Shown one piece after another: positions 32,036 through 42,391 of a DNA stretch of 64,000 nt. The notes beneath the pieces are model-generated. The model did no database searches. It was given only the letters and a program-made list of their open reading frames with translations, and had not been told where the DNA came from. The position numbers and the translations under genes are program-made. The DNA comes from Euborellia annulipes. Taxonomy: Eukaryota; Arthropoda; Insecta; Dermaptera; Anisolabididae. Position 1 is the stretch's first letter; each line of letters opens with the position of its first letter. The stretch spans positions 62,001 through 126,000 of the forward strand of contig JAKCPI010014350.1 of the NCBI GenBank assembly GCA_023213315.1, read 5' to 3'.

Positions 32036-33445
32036 ATGAATGCTCCAGTCGCTTTAACACCTGAGTTACTTACCCAATTAACAGCAATCGTCGGTGAAAA
32101 CCGCATTAAAACCGATGCTGATAGTCTCGAAAACTGGGGTAAAGATCATACTAAGCATTTTAATCCGAACCCATCGGTCATCGTTTTTCCATCGACCACT
32201 GAGCAAGTTCAAGCTGTTGTGAAGCTTGCAAACCAATTTAATATCGCAATTACGCCTTCAGGTGGTCGTACTGGTCTCTCTGCTGGTGCTGTTGCAACCA
32301 ATGGTGAAATTGTCATTAGCATGGACAAGATGAACCAGATTCTTGAGTTCTTCCCAGCCGACCGTATGGTTCGAGTACAAGCTGGTGTTGTGACTGAGCA
32401 ATTGCAGAATTATGCTGAAGAACAGGGTATGTATTATCCAGTTGACTTTGCGTCAGCGGGTTCTAGCCAGATTGGCGGTAATATTGGAACCAATGCCGGT
32501 GGTATCAAAGTCATTAAATACGGCATGACACGTAACTGGGTACTTGGTTTAACTGTTGTCACTGGTAAAGGTGACATCCTACGTTTAAACAAAGGTATGG
32601 TTAAAAATGCAACGGGTTATGCATTACAGCATTTGTTTATTGGTGGTGAAGGTACATTAGGTTTAGTGACTGAAGCGGAAATTAAACTTGAGCGTCAACC
32701 GCAAAACTTACAAGTTTTAGTTTTAGGGGTTCCTGATTTTGATGCAGTGATGCCTGTATTACATGCTTTCCAAAAAGATATCGACTTAACTGCATTTGAG
32801 TTCTTTGGTGAACTTGCAATGCAAAAAGTTTTAAATAATGGTCATGTACAACGTCCATTTGAAACTGAATGTCCGTTCTATGTATTGCTTGAGTTTGAAG
32901 CTCCATATGAGCCGATTATCGATAAAGCAATGGAAATTTTCGAGCATTGCATGGAGCAGGGTTGGGTACTTGATGGCGTAATGAGTCAGAGCCTAGACCA
33001 AGTAGAAAGCTTGTGGCGTTTACGCGAAGATATTTCAGAATCAATTGCGCCGTTCACTCCATATAAAAATGATATTTCAGTATTAATTACTCACGTACCT
33101 GCATTTATTCGTGAGATTGATGCAATTGTTCAAGAAAACTATCCTGACTTTGAAATTTGTTGGTTCGGTCATATTGGTGACGGTAACTTGCACTTAAATA
33201 TTTTAAAACCTGAAAACTTAACCAAAGATGAGTTCTTTGCGAAGTGTCAGGTTGTGAATAAATATGTGTTTGATACCGTGAAAAAATATGATGGTTCAAT
33301 CTCTGCTGAGCATGGCGTAGGCATGACGAAAAAACCATATTTGGAATATTCACGTTCGCCTGAAGAAATTGAATATATGAAAGCATTGAAGTTGACGTTT
33401 GACCCGAACGGGATTATGAACCCGGGTAAATTATTTGATCTTTAA
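32036..33445 (+). CDS. FAD-linked D-2-hydroxy acid dehydrogenase, probably D-2-hydroxyglutarate dehydrogenase
   Basis: 469 residues. The FAD-binding type 4 domain has TPSGGRTGLSAGAVATNG and GGNIGTNAGGIKVIKYGMTR. The C-terminal oxidase domain has WFGHIGDGNLHLNIL and ISAEHGVGMTKKPYLEYSR. This is the GlcD/Dld/D2HGDH family. Its position opposite serA favours oxidation of the D-2-hydroxyglutarate that SerA produces, as shown for a Pseudomonas pair. D-lactate dehydrogenase remains possible. The preferred start is ATG-32036. A hairpin follows at 33474-33499. Confidence 0.9.
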   Translation: MNAPVALTPELLTQLTAIVGENRIKTDADSLENWGKDHTKHFNPNPSVIVFPSTTEQVQAVVKLANQFNIAITPSGGRTGLSAGAVATNGEIVISMDKMNQILEFFPADRMVRVQAGVVTEQLQNYAEEQGMYYPVDFASAGSSQIGGNIGTNAGGIKVIKYGMTRNWVLGLTVVTGKGDILRLNKGMVKNATGYALQHLFIGGEGTLGLVTEAEIKLERQPQNLQVLVLGVPDFDAVMPVLHAFQKDIDLTAFEFFGELAMQKVLNNGHVQRPFETECPFYVLLEFEAPYEPIIDKAMEIFEHCMEQGWVLDGVMSQSLDQVESLWRLREDISESIAPFTPYKNDISVLITHVPAFIREIDAIVQENYPDFEICWFGHIGDGNLHLNILKPENLTKDEFFAKCQVVNKYVFDTVKKYDGSISAEHGVGMTKKPYLEYSRSPEEIEYMKALKLTFDPNGIMNPGKLFDL

Positions 33446-33473
33446 TACTTGGTTAGATAAAAGAATCTCTATT

Positions 33474-33502
33474 AAAAGCGTATCGAAAGGTGCGCTTTTT
33501 TT
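33474..33502 (+). terminator. Terminator after the FAD-linked dehydrogenase
   Basis: Arms AAAAGCG / CGCTTTT with a 12-base loop and T run. Confidence 0.7.
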
Positions 33503-33510
33503 TAAATCTA

Positions 33511-34299
33511 TCATTTTTTATAAGCTTTCCAACCCGTCAAAATATGATAAATCAGCGGTAAAAGACAAAGAGCAAAGAAGCTACAAAGTCCAATGGCCCA
33601 CACAGGCAAATTACGCGGATTACCTAAAAAGAAATAGGCAAAAATAGAATAAGACAACATTGCAAACATCGCCGTTGTGCCTAACGGAAGCGTTACTCTA
33701 AAAATTAAAATGCTAGCAAATGTTTTGTAGGGTTCCATGTTCCGATTGAGGCTATAGGCAATAATCATGAGCAACACATAACCTAAAATAAACAGCATAA
33801 ATAACGCGGCTGTAAACAGTAGAATAGTGCGCCAACTCTTTTCTTGCGCGGTGTGATCACCATTTTCATAAACAACAGTAATATGTTCTCCCACTACTGG
33901 CATATCACCAGAGCGGACGGAGTTATCTAAAGTTAGTGTTTTGTTTTGATTGTCTTTAAATTGAACCTGAGCCGTGTGCATGAGGGTTTTAGTTTTATAT
34001 TTACGCCCATTGGAATCGGTACGTTCAGTATCGACCCATTCAGAGGTATAGTTCACTACAGTTGCATCGTAACTTGGCTTGGTTGCTAAACCATATACTG
34101 CTTGTGAAACCCAATACATAAAAGGGAAAAATAAAGCGCTAATACTAAAAACAACTGCGAATAAATATGCGAATTCAAATTTACTGCTTTTACGATTTTC
34201 AGCTAACCGCTTGACCCAAAACTTGGTAAGCACAAATGACCAAACCATTAAAATTGCAACGACTACCAAGAAAACCTGCCCTGCATAAGTCAGTTGCAT
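33511..34299 (-). CDS. DUF3592-type membrane protein
   Basis: 262 residues with two N-terminal membrane helices, a soluble extracytoplasmic domain of about 90 residues containing YTSEWVDTERTDSNGRKYKT and VVGEHITVVYENGD, and further helices at the C-terminus. This resembles DUF3592 proteins, which have no defined function. It is a single gene, transcribed toward the dehydrogenase. The frame is intact. Confidence 0.75.
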   Translation of the reverse strand: MQLTYAGQVFLVVVAILMVWSFVLTKFWVKRLAENRKSSKFEFAYLFAVVFSISALFFPFMYWVSQAVYGLATKPSYDATVVNYTSEWVDTERTDSNGRKYKTKTLMHTAQVQFKDNQNKTLTLDNSVRSGDMPVVGEHITVVYENGDHTAQEKSWRTILLFTAALFMLFILGYVLLMIIAYSLNRNMEPYKTFASILIFRVTLPLGTTAMFAMLSYSIFAYFFLGNPRNLPVWAIGLCSFFALCLLPLIYHILTGWKAYKK

Positions 34300-34487
34300 G
34301 GATGATCCTATTTGTTAGATGGAATAGAAATTAATTTTATCAAATCATGATCGCTAAGGTTGGGGGAACAGGATAAATTATTTGATCTTTAAGTGATTAG
34401 GCATCTTTAGAACTACATAGTTTCTACAGAGTAACCGACCAAGGCATAGCATCATAAAGCGATGGCTTTTGTTTTTTGGTGATAAAA

Positions 34488-34856
34488 ATGCAACGTTTAT
34501 TTTTAATTTCAGCGCTCTGTACTGGACTTTTTACTGGGTGTGCGACAACCAGTAAATTAATACCTTTTGTGGGTTCAGAAACCCCAATGCAACAAGTACT
34601 TAAAGCTCAACCTGAGATTGCAAAAGAGCACAATAATACCTCAGTTCAGCAAGTGTTTAACCGTGTGGAATCACCCACTGTTTCTCGTATTACTGTCATT
34701 CAAACAGGTTTAATGGACGATTCTGTCTCTGCAATCCGAACAGAATATGCATTTAAATTGGTTGATGAAAAGTGGCAATTGCAAAATAAGCAAAAAAGTT
34801 ATCAATGCGCTAGAGGGAAAGGCTCTAGAGGTTTCCAGACACAGCTTTGTTCTTAA
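34488..34856 (+). CDS. Small lipoprotein, paralogue of the gene at 36058
   Basis: 122 residues. Lipoprotein signal MQRLFLISALCTGLFTGCAT with cysteine about residue 18. The mature part has a C-terminal pattern with two cysteines, KQKSYQCARGKGSRGFQTQL then C. The protein at 36058-36423 has the same pattern (NKKQSYQCTKGQETPHFQVN then PCP), so they are paralogues. Function unknown; probably periplasmic or outer membrane. The start at 34488 is preferred over a TTG at 34476. Confidence 0.75.
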   Translation: MQRLFLISALCTGLFTGCATTSKLIPFVGSETPMQQVLKAQPEIAKEHNNTSVQQVFNRVESPTVSRITVIQTGLMDDSVSAIRTEYAFKLVDEKWQLQNKQKSYQCARGKGSRGFQTQLCS

Positions 34857-34860
34857 AAAT

Positions 34861-34893
34861 AAAAAAGACGATAAATATATCGTCTTTTTTTAT
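34861..34893. terminator. Bidirectional terminator after the small lipoprotein
   Basis: Arms AAAAAAGACGATA / TATCGTCTTTTTT with a four-base loop. It also suits the convergent ygiN. Confidence 0.9.
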
Positions 34894-34901
34894 GGGCTAA
34901 A

Positions 34902-35216
34902 TTATACGCCACTTTCTAAAATTTTAATTTTCACATCAATTACATCATCTTTTACTGCTGCATGATGTGCTTGCATATGAGGTGTCGCCAAATGTGCTTC
35001 AAGATGGGCAACACTTGCCCATTTTTCTAACATCACAATCGTGTCAGGTTCTTTGGTTTGGAAACTGGCATTTGATATATGATCAATCAAAGGCTCGTAG
35101 CCATGACAACCATCTTCTGCTAAAACAGTAGGAATGATTTTTTGAAAAGCATCCAATACATTTTGGCGATGCTGTCCACCCGATTTAGTACGAATTTCCG
35201 CAATAATAGTAAGCAT
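34902..35216 (-). CDS. ygiN: Antibiotic biosynthesis monooxygenase domain protein (YgiN-like)
   Basis: 104 residues starting MLTIIAEIRTKSGGQHRQNV. The ABM dimeric ferredoxin-like fold pattern is visible: EDGCHGYEPLID, ETKEP-like strand and KWASVAHLEAHLATPHMQAH. E. coli YgiN is a quinol monooxygenase encoded next to mdaB. Here the same pair occurs: the mdaB-like gene lies directly upstream with 13 bases between stop and start. The two probably act together in quinone redox cycling. Confidence 0.88.
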   Translation of the reverse strand: MLTIIAEIRTKSGGQHRQNVLDAFQKIIPTVLAEDGCHGYEPLIDHISNASFQTKEPDTIVMLEKWASVAHLEAHLATPHMQAHHAAVKDDVIDVKIKILESGV

Positions 35217-35229
35217 GGATTTTTCCTTA

Positions 35230-35817
35230 TTAGGCTGCTGCAAATACACTATTCAAGTGGGTTTTATATTCTTCAACATAATTATCAACGTCAGGCATTT
35301 TAATCACGTCATTAACAATAAAGGTAGGTAGGGTATCCATACCTAAAAACTGGTTTGCCTTATGAAATGGCAAATACACGCCATCTACACCCACGCCGTG
35401 AAAAAATTGGTCTGCATCATCAAATGCTTCCATCGGGGCATTCCAAGTCAATGAAAGCATATATTTTTTGTCATGAATTAAACCACCTGAACCATATTTT
35501 TTTGATGTATCAGAACGGCTACGACCATCGTTTGCATAGAGTGAGCCATGACCAACGGTAAATACATCATCAATATATTTTTTTACAGTCCAAGGAGCAC
35601 CCATCCACCAGCCTGGCATTTGATAGATCACGACATCAGCCCATAAGAATTTTTCGACTTCACTTTCTGCATCATAGTTGCTATCGGCACGGGTCACTTG
35701 AACTTCATGTCCGAGTTCAGTGAGGTGTGAGGTTGCTAGTGTGGTTAAGGTGTCATTTAATTCACCATTTGAATGTGCAAATTGCTTAGCACCATTAATC
35801 ACTAAAATCTTACTCAT
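35230..35817 (-). CDS. mdaB: NAD(P)H:quinone oxidoreductase, MdaB-like
   Basis: 195 residues starting MSKILVINGAKQFAHSNGEL, a flavodoxin-like fold. FAD-binding and family residues include YQMPGWWMGAPWTVKKYIDD and LSLTWNAPMEAFDD. MdaB reduces quinones by two electrons, avoiding semiquinone radicals. It forms an operon with ygiN. The open frame continues nine codons upstream (35844), but ATG-35817 matches the family. The frame is intact. Confidence 0.93.
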   Translation of the reverse strand: MSKILVINGAKQFAHSNGELNDTLTTLATSHLTELGHEVQVTRADSNYDAESEVEKFLWADVVIYQMPGWWMGAPWTVKKYIDDVFTVGHGSLYANDGRSRSDTSKKYGSGGLIHDKKYMLSLTWNAPMEAFDDADQFFHGVGVDGVYLPFHKANQFLGMDTLPTFIVNDVIKMPDVDNYVEEYKTHLNSVFAAA

Positions 35818-36057
35818 GGGAGTTACTCTAATTAAATTCTTCAATATGCGGCGTACTTTACGGAATTTACTCTTATAGAAAAATGCATGAATTGGAAAAA
35901 TATTGTTGATTAAAAATCAATAATTAAATATAAATTTTAGTTGTTAAATAAACTTAATTGAATAATATCAAGAGATTTGATCTTACTTACAAAGTGCTAC
36001 GGAAAAAAATATTTGTGAGCTTTAGCATTAAGTTTGAGTAGAGTGAAGAGATTACAT

Positions 36058-36423
36058 ATGAGAAAAATGAGTTTATTGGTTATTTTTAGTCTAACCATGC
36101 TGACAGCTTGTGCTCCAGCCAAGAATTCTTCTGCTCAACTTGCTGATAGCCCGATACAAGCCGTATTACTCGATCAACCCGATCTTCTAAATGATGCAAG
36201 TAATTTGGATATTTCACAGCAAATGAATGCTGCAGATGATCCTTCGAATGCACAAGTTATCATTTTACAAACAGAACCTAGTCCAGATGCGGTGTCAAAA
36301 ACACGAATTGAATATTTATTAAAACGAGATCAGCAAGTCTGGAAAATTGTGAATAAAAAGCAAAGTTATCAATGTACGAAAGGACAGGAAACCCCACATT
36401 TCCAAGTTAATCCTTGTCCTTAA
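36058..36423 (+). CDS. Small lipoprotein, paralogue of the gene at 34488
   Basis: 121 residues. Lipoprotein signal MRKMSLLVIFSLTMLTACAP (lipobox LTAC). A mature domain with IEYLLKRDQQVWKIVNKK and the C-terminal two-cysteine pattern matches the 34488 protein. Function unknown. It lies on the other side of the mdaB-ygiN pair from its paralogue. I see no terminator directly after it. Confidence 0.75.
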   Translation: MRKMSLLVIFSLTMLTACAPAKNSSAQLADSPIQAVLLDQPDLLNDASNLDISQQMNAADDPSNAQVIILQTEPSPDAVSKTRIEYLLKRDQQVWKIVNKKQSYQCTKGQETPHFQVNPCP

Positions 36424-36786
36424 TGATTAATTTTTATTATAGATGTGGATAACTTTAAGGTTATTCACAATAAAAAAAGTATGGCTATGGGTAAAAAAAT
36501 AACGATTTAAACTTCTTATAATTGTCCGATTGCTGAGCAATTCAAAAAATGCTATTGTTGCACTCGGTAATTGTGCCAATTGGTAAAAGTTATCAAATCT
36601 CACGCCATATCTTTTTCTATTCTTAGACACCCTGTGAATACGGTGTTTCACATTCTAAACATGCACTCTCACGGCATATAAAAACTTATTTAAAGATTGA
36701 TTGACCGTATTGTCATCATCATGACTACATCCTATTTTATATGTAGTTGTAGAGACATATGGCCGCTATTTTGAAGTGTATAACTC
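36424..36786. other. Intergenic region upstream of craA
   Basis: 363 bases with no gene. It contains a hairpin at about 36445-36469 (GTGGATAAC / GTTATTCAC) without a T run on the plus strand. The craA promoter must lie here. Confidence 0.55.
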
Positions 36787-38017
36787 ATGAAAAATATTCA
36801 AACGACAACGTTGAACCGTACAACGTTGATGTTTCCTTTGGCATTAGTGCTATTTGAATTTGCGGTTTACATTGGTAATGACCTGATTCAGCCAGCGATG
36901 TTGGCAATTACTGAAGATTTTGGTGTAAGTGCAACTTGGGCGCCGTCTTCCATGTCATTTTATTTATTAGGTGGCGCCACGGTTGCATGGTTACTTGGGC
37001 CTTTGTCAGATCGTCTCGGACGTAAAAAAGTCTTGTTGGCAGGAGTTTTATTCTTTGCTTTATGCTGCTTTTTAATTTTACTAACGCGACAAATAGAACA
37101 GTTTCTAGCATTAAGATTTTTGCAAGGAATAGGCTTAACCGTAATCTCAGCCGTTGGTTATGCTGCCATTCAAGAAAACTTTGCTGAACGTGATGCAATT
37201 AAAGTCATGGCACTCATGGCAAATATTTCATTGCTTGCACCTTTGTTGGGCCCCGTACTCGGCGCTTTCTTAATTGATTATGTGTCTTGGCATTGGGGCT
37301 TTGTAGCCATCGCTGTATTGGCATTACTCAGTTGGATCGGTTTGAAAAAACAAATGCCAAATCAGCAGGTCAGTGTTACCAAGCAACCTTTTAGTTATCT
37401 TTTTGATGATTTTAAAAAAGTGTTTAGTAACAGCCACTTTTTTAGGTTTAAGCCTTGCTTTACCTTTGGTTGGTATGCCTTTAATGCTTTGGATTGCTTT
37501 ATCTCCAATTATATTGGTAGATGAGTTGAAGCTTACCAGTGTCCAATATGGCTTAGCTCAATTTCCGGTATTTCTAGGCTTAATTGTGGGCAATATCGTC
37601 TTAATTAAAATTATTGACCGTTTAGCTTTGGGCAAAACCATCCTGATTGGTTTACCTATTATGCTGATTGGTACTCTGATTTTGATCTTGGGCGTGATAT
37701 GGCAAACCTATTTAATTCCTTGTTTGCTTACAGGCATGACACTCATCTGTTTTGGTGAGGGAATTAGCTTTTCAGTTTTATATCGCTTTGCTCTGATGTC
37801 ATCTGAAGTATCAAAAGGAACTGTTGCGGCAGCAGTTTCGATGCTACTTATGATGAGCTTCTTTGCCATGATTGAGCTAGTACGTTACCTCTATACGCAA
37901 TTTCATTTATTAGCTTTTGCTTTATCTGCTTTTACATTTATTGCGCTCTGGTTTACCCAGCCACGAAGTGCTTTAAAACAGGAAATGCAAGAAAGAAAGC
38001 TGCAAGGAAATGATTAA
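36787..38017 (+). CDS. craA: CraA-type MFS drug exporter, one frameshift
   Basis: Two frames join into about 410 residues. Major facilitator with twelve helices. The first half has the motif A-like GPLSDRLGRKKVLLAG and MdfA-family residues. One extra T in a run of six near 37438 breaks the frame; the second half resumes at LGLSLALPLVGMPLML. The N-terminal part matches the intrinsic chloramphenicol exporter CraA of A. baumannii as I remember it. It exports chloramphenicol and some other compounds by proton antiport. If the indel were real, the gene would be inactive. A terminator follows. Confidence 0.9.
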
Positions 38018-38020
38018 TTT

Positions 38021-38054
38021 AAAAATACCGGAATTTATACTCCGGTATTTTTTT
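38021..38054 (+). terminator. Terminator after craA, convergent with the FUSC gene
   Basis: Arms AAAAATACCGGA / TCCGGTATTTTT with an eight-base loop. It lies next to the proposed FUSC stop at 38057 and can serve both. Confidence 0.9.
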
Positions 38055-38056
38055 AA

Positions 38057-40249
38057 CTATTCTTTTAATATTTTTTCCATTTCTTCGCGGTCTGATTCAC
38101 TTAATCCCTTGCTCCTAAAAGTTTGCCTTTAAGGGTTAATAATTCAGGTAACGTTTCTAATAATAAACTGATTTGTTTCAAGACTAATGTATATTTCTCG
38201 GAAAGTTGTTCATGAGCTGTCAGACCTTGAATTTCTTGTAATAGTTGTTCAATAAATTCATGGTCAGGTAGAGATTGCTCAAGTACGCTTTGGCTAAGAA
38301 TTTTTTGGCAGCTCAGTAATAATTGTAAAATCTGCTCATCATCAATCTTTTGTCGTTGACTACCTAACGCTGCCACGTAACTCAGTTGGCTGTGGCTATA
38401 AACCAAATAACGAAAAGCATAATGAATGAGCTCTGAGTTCGGGTTGGGCTCGGCACTTAAGCTTGAAATCATATTCGATAGCTCAATTTGAGCATTATGG
38501 GCAGCACGACGAATTCGACGGTACTCTATATCTTGATTTTTGCCATATTGATATTGCTCAACAATTACATTGAAATATTCGAGTGTCGCTCTGCTACTTT
38601 TCTTAATGTTGTTAGGAATATTGCGGAAATTCCAATCAGGCCATATAAAACTTACAGCGAGCCATGCAATAAAACAGCCTAATAGCGTATCAATCAGGCG
38701 AGGTAAAATAATGCTGTAACCTGCACCCTTTAAATTAAAAATTAATAGCACCATGAGGGTAGCCATAAGCGTGGCCAAAGCATATTTCTTTTGCCGTAAG
38801 TAAAAAAAGCATACTCCACAAATAATCGTAATGATGAGCTGGCCTTCAATACTCGGGACAAAATATAAGATTGGTATTCCTAATAAAACACCGATTAATG
38901 TCCCAATTGTTCGAAGCTTAAGGCGGCTTTTAGTCGCAAAATAAGTAATCTGACAAACAAATAAACTGGTCAGTAAAATCCAGTAGCCATGCTGAGCAAA
39001 GGGTAATAATGAAATGGCATAGCCCGCGGTGAAAACGACTGCAATTCGTATCGCATGTCTGAACAATGCAGATTGAGGGGTAAGCTGTTGCCGAAGTTTC
39101 AAGATCAGATCTGAAAACCCTTGAATATCATCATCAAGTAAATTTAAGTGCTCTTGCCTTGTTTGGGTATTATTTTCAGGGAAGGGCTGTGCATATTGCA
39201 GTTGTTCAAACTGTTCATGCATTCCTTTTAAATTGTCAAAAATGAGTCTTAAATTTTTAACTTCAAAATTTTGTGGATGCTGTTGTATCCAGTCCTTTAA
39301 AGAACTCTCTAGATGATTTAATCCTGTCTGGCTTTCTTGCGAAGGCTGAGATGGTCGATTATATAAAATACATTGGGCTAAGTCCTGACAAGCTTGTGCT
39401 TGTAGGCGCAGATTTTTTTGGAAACGGAAAATAAGATCACTACGGCTAAAGTTCTGTTGAATATGTTCGTAATGTAAGTAATTAGAGGTGGCTTGTTCGT
39501 GAATGTCTCGTGCAAAAAAATACAGGTTTAGCCAATAAATACTTTTATTACTCACCCGTGAAGCCTTCAACCGAGTGAGTAGGGAGCTGCGTATTTGATT
39601 CAGACTTTGAGCCACTTGCGTATTTTGTAAGGACAGTTCATATAAGAGCTGTTCTACATTTTCTTTATTGTCGGGATCAAACAAACGTGCTTTGGCTTGA
39701 AGTAATCCAGAAATTTCTTTAAAAATTTGTGAAAGTTTATCTTGTAAGGGAAGTGTAGGTTTAATAATAAAAAATAAAATAGAGGTGAAACCGTACCACA
39801 AAGCTCCATAGACAAAGTAGGTAGGCTGCTGATACCAATGAGCATATTCTCCTAAACCGAACATGCTATAGATGGAAAGCAAAAATAGTGCCAAACGAAA
39901 TCGTGGCATAACGTTGCCCTAAAGCGCCTAATAAAATAAAAAAAGCGCTAGAAATTGAAAGATAGAGAATAAAGAAGATTTTGTAGGGAGCGAGAAATCC
40001 AAGAATGCTACTGACTGTAAAAAATAGCAGGCAGACATAGACTAAGTTGCGTAATCGAATACTTAAACGGTCATCAAAGTCGGTTAACGCTGCTGCAATC
40101 GCGCCTAAAGTCACGGGAACGATGAGCTCGTTATGGCCTAGCCAAAGTAAACCTAAAGTTGTGCCTGTGAGTACAATCAAAATTTGCAGGCAATAAATTA
40201 AAATGGAATTCGTCTTAAAACTATTAAATATTTGGGTCAGATAATTCAC
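38057..40249 (-). CDS. FUSC family inner membrane protein (YccS-like), frameshifted
   Basis: About 730 residues in pieces 40249-about 39880 and 39909-38101. An N-terminal membrane block, a long cytoplasmic region (about residues 180-380), a second membrane block with the FUSC signature region (SLFVCQITYFATKSRLKLRT), and a cytoplasmic tail follow. Members export aromatic acids or function in efflux; the substrate is unknown. One indel lies near 39895. A second seems to lie near 38107: adding one G gives GLSESDREEMEKILKE and a stop at 38057, next to the terminator. GTG start. Confidence 0.82.
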
Positions 40250-40403
40250 GGCTTTTGTTCTAAATTAGAGAATACGTGAGAAAGCAGTATGTAACTTTAA
40301 ATTTTTATTACTTCAAAAATATTATTCTTTTTATCTAAAAAGTCAGTCAATTTTTTAAGATTTTATTATGAGTAAAGGAAGTGATAGTGATCAATAAAGT
40401 AAC

Positions 40404-40438
40404 AAAATTGTGGATATCTTTTTAGATACCCACAATTT
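40404..40438 (-). terminator. Terminator after sodC
   Basis: Arms ATTGTGGATATCT / AGATACCCACAAT with one mismatch, just downstream of the sodC stop. Confidence 0.65.
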
Positions 40439-40452
40439 AATGGACAGATAAA

Positions 40453-41031
40453 TTATTTAATCACACCACATGCAATTCGTGCTCCGCCACCGCCGAGAGG
40501 TAGAGGTGAGTCAGAGTAATTGTCGCCTCCCGCATGGATCATGATTGCGCGGCCTTGAATATCTGCAAGTTTCAAGCGAGGTGCAATTACAGCAGTGGTT
40601 GCAACACCAGTATTATCGACCACTAAAGCGGGTAGATCACCTAAATGGCCAGTGGTTGGAGTACCATGATGTGGCGCCTGATTTGGGTTGTAATGGCTGC
40701 CCGCAGCTAAAGCAGCGCCAGAGTTTTCCCGTCTTTTTACAGCAGGTGCACAAGAGGCATTTTCATGAATATGAAAGCCACGAGTACCGCTTGGTAAGTC
40801 AGCTAGAGCAGGGGTAATAATTAAACCTTTGTCGCTATCTTGAAAGCTAATAGTACCTAATTTTTTACCAACACCATTTGCTGTAACTTCATTTACATCT
40901 ACCACTTTTTTCATATGCATTGTAGTTAACGCGTGAGCCGTATCGGATACAGTTTTTGTGACTGAACTACAGCCGACTGCAAAAAATGCTGTAAGCGCAA
41001 AGACTGCGCCAATTTTATTAAAAGTCTGCAT
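40453..41031 (-). CDS. sodC: Cu,Zn superoxide dismutase, probable lipoprotein
   Basis: 192 residues. Signal with a lipobox-like AVGC about residue 21, so probably lipid anchored. Metal ligands are in GFHIHENASC, AAGSHYNPNQAPHHGTP, TTGHLGDLPALV and MIHAGGDNYSD. The two disulfide cysteines are in NASC and IACGV. SodC removes superoxide in the periplasm. It is a single gene; the frame is intact. Confidence 0.95.
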   Translation of the reverse strand: MQTFNKIGAVFALTAFFAVGCSSVTKTVSDTAHALTTMHMKKVVDVNEVTANGVGKKLGTISFQDSDKGLIITPALADLPSGTRGFHIHENASCAPAVKRRENSGAALAAGSHYNPNQAPHHGTPTTGHLGDLPALVVDNTGVATTAVIAPRLKLADIQGRAIMIHAGGDNYSDSPLPLGGGGARIACGVIK

Positions 41032-41150
41032 GATTGGATGTCCTTATAAATATATATGATTGTTTGATTCAAACAAAGGAAGGCCTAGCCTACAAGTTAA
41101 TTTAAATAGTCACTTTGTATCTTGAAACATTTTTAAATTAAATAAGTATG

Positions 41151-42268
41151 TCACTCTTTATGATTAGAAGATTCACTCTCAGGATCATAAATCATGGTTG
41201 TTTTGGGCATCGGTTCAGGTTCAATAGTTTCATGTAACCATTCACGCCAAATTGCCAATAAAACAGCCAAAATTACGGGACCAATAAACAAACCTACCAA
41301 TCCGAAACTCGCAATACCGCCCAACACACCAAACATAATTAGTAAGAAGGGAATTTTAGTCGCGCCAGAAATAACAAGAGGCCGAATCACATTATCTGAA
41401 CTACTGACAATTACTACGCCCCAGACAATTACACCAATCGCTTCCATAGTTTGTCCCTGAGAGAACAACCATAAGCCAACGCCTAAATAGGAAATAGGTG
41501 TACCAAATGGGATTAAAGCTAATATGAAAGTAGCAATAGTAAGTACCATTGGGTTTGGTACGCCTGCTACGAAATAACTTAATCCAGCTAAAAAAGCTTG
41601 AGCAATGGCAGTTAAACCGACACCATAGACTACGGCACGAGTCGTTTCAGAAATCGTATCAAGATAATGGTGAATGCGAGGACCGATAACCATTTCTAAT
41701 GCTTTACTCACCTGAGTTAAGATGAGTTGACCATCACGGTAAAAGAAAAAGAGACTAAATACGGCAAAGCCAAGTTTAACAATATTTTTACTAATTTCAC
41801 CGAGCAGCACACGGCCATAACTTAAATGGCTTTGTACCCAAGCCGCAATGTTCTGAATGGTACTATTAGGATCGTTATTTAACTCATTGAGTGTGCGAGA
41901 AATTTCTTTTCCAACAAAAGGAAGCTCGCGAATAAAATCAGGAACGCTTAAATGGCCTGAAAAAACCTGACGTTGTAAGTCAAAATATAAGTTGCGGCCT
42001 TCATGCTGCAAAATAAAAATAGCGCATGTAAAAGGTACGCCAACAACCAAAATGACTAGGCTAATCATTAGTGTTGCATTTAAAGTATTACGGGTTTCTC
42101 CAAAAAAACGCTGAATTCTTAAATAAATAGGCCAAGTCATATAAGCAATGATGGCAGCCCAAAGTACAGGAACAATAAAGTATTTCAGGATATTAAATCC
42201 TAAAAAAATCAAAATAAAAACAGCCCAAACAATAAAACGCGCTGTAAATTAGGAGCGTATGGATGCAC
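41151..42268 (-). CDS. AI-2E family (PerM/YdiK-like) permease
   Basis: About 372 residues, or 353 if it starts at the TTG at 42212. Eight predicted membrane helices and a central region GETRNTLNATLMISLVILVV are typical. The signature includes AFILALIPFGTPISYLGVGL and GVLGGIASFGLVGLFIGPV. The upstream frame from GTG-42268 (MHPYAPNLQRVLLFGLFLF) joins smoothly if one T is added to a TTTT run near 42213; I prefer that start. The transported substrate is not known. Convergent or divergent partners give no clue. Confidence 0.82.
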
Positions 42269-42391
42269 GAACAATATTTCTCTAATTTTCTACGTAGAAT
42301 AAAGTCATATTAACTGAAAAATAACCTGAGGCAAATTTTAAGGCTGGAATGTAAAAATACTCATACCTAATTTTAAAAAATCAAAATTTAC

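Noticed and set aside
36440..36480. Hairpin GTGGATAAC / GTTATTCAC as a terminator
   Set aside because: No T run follows on the plus strand and no minus-strand gene ends there.
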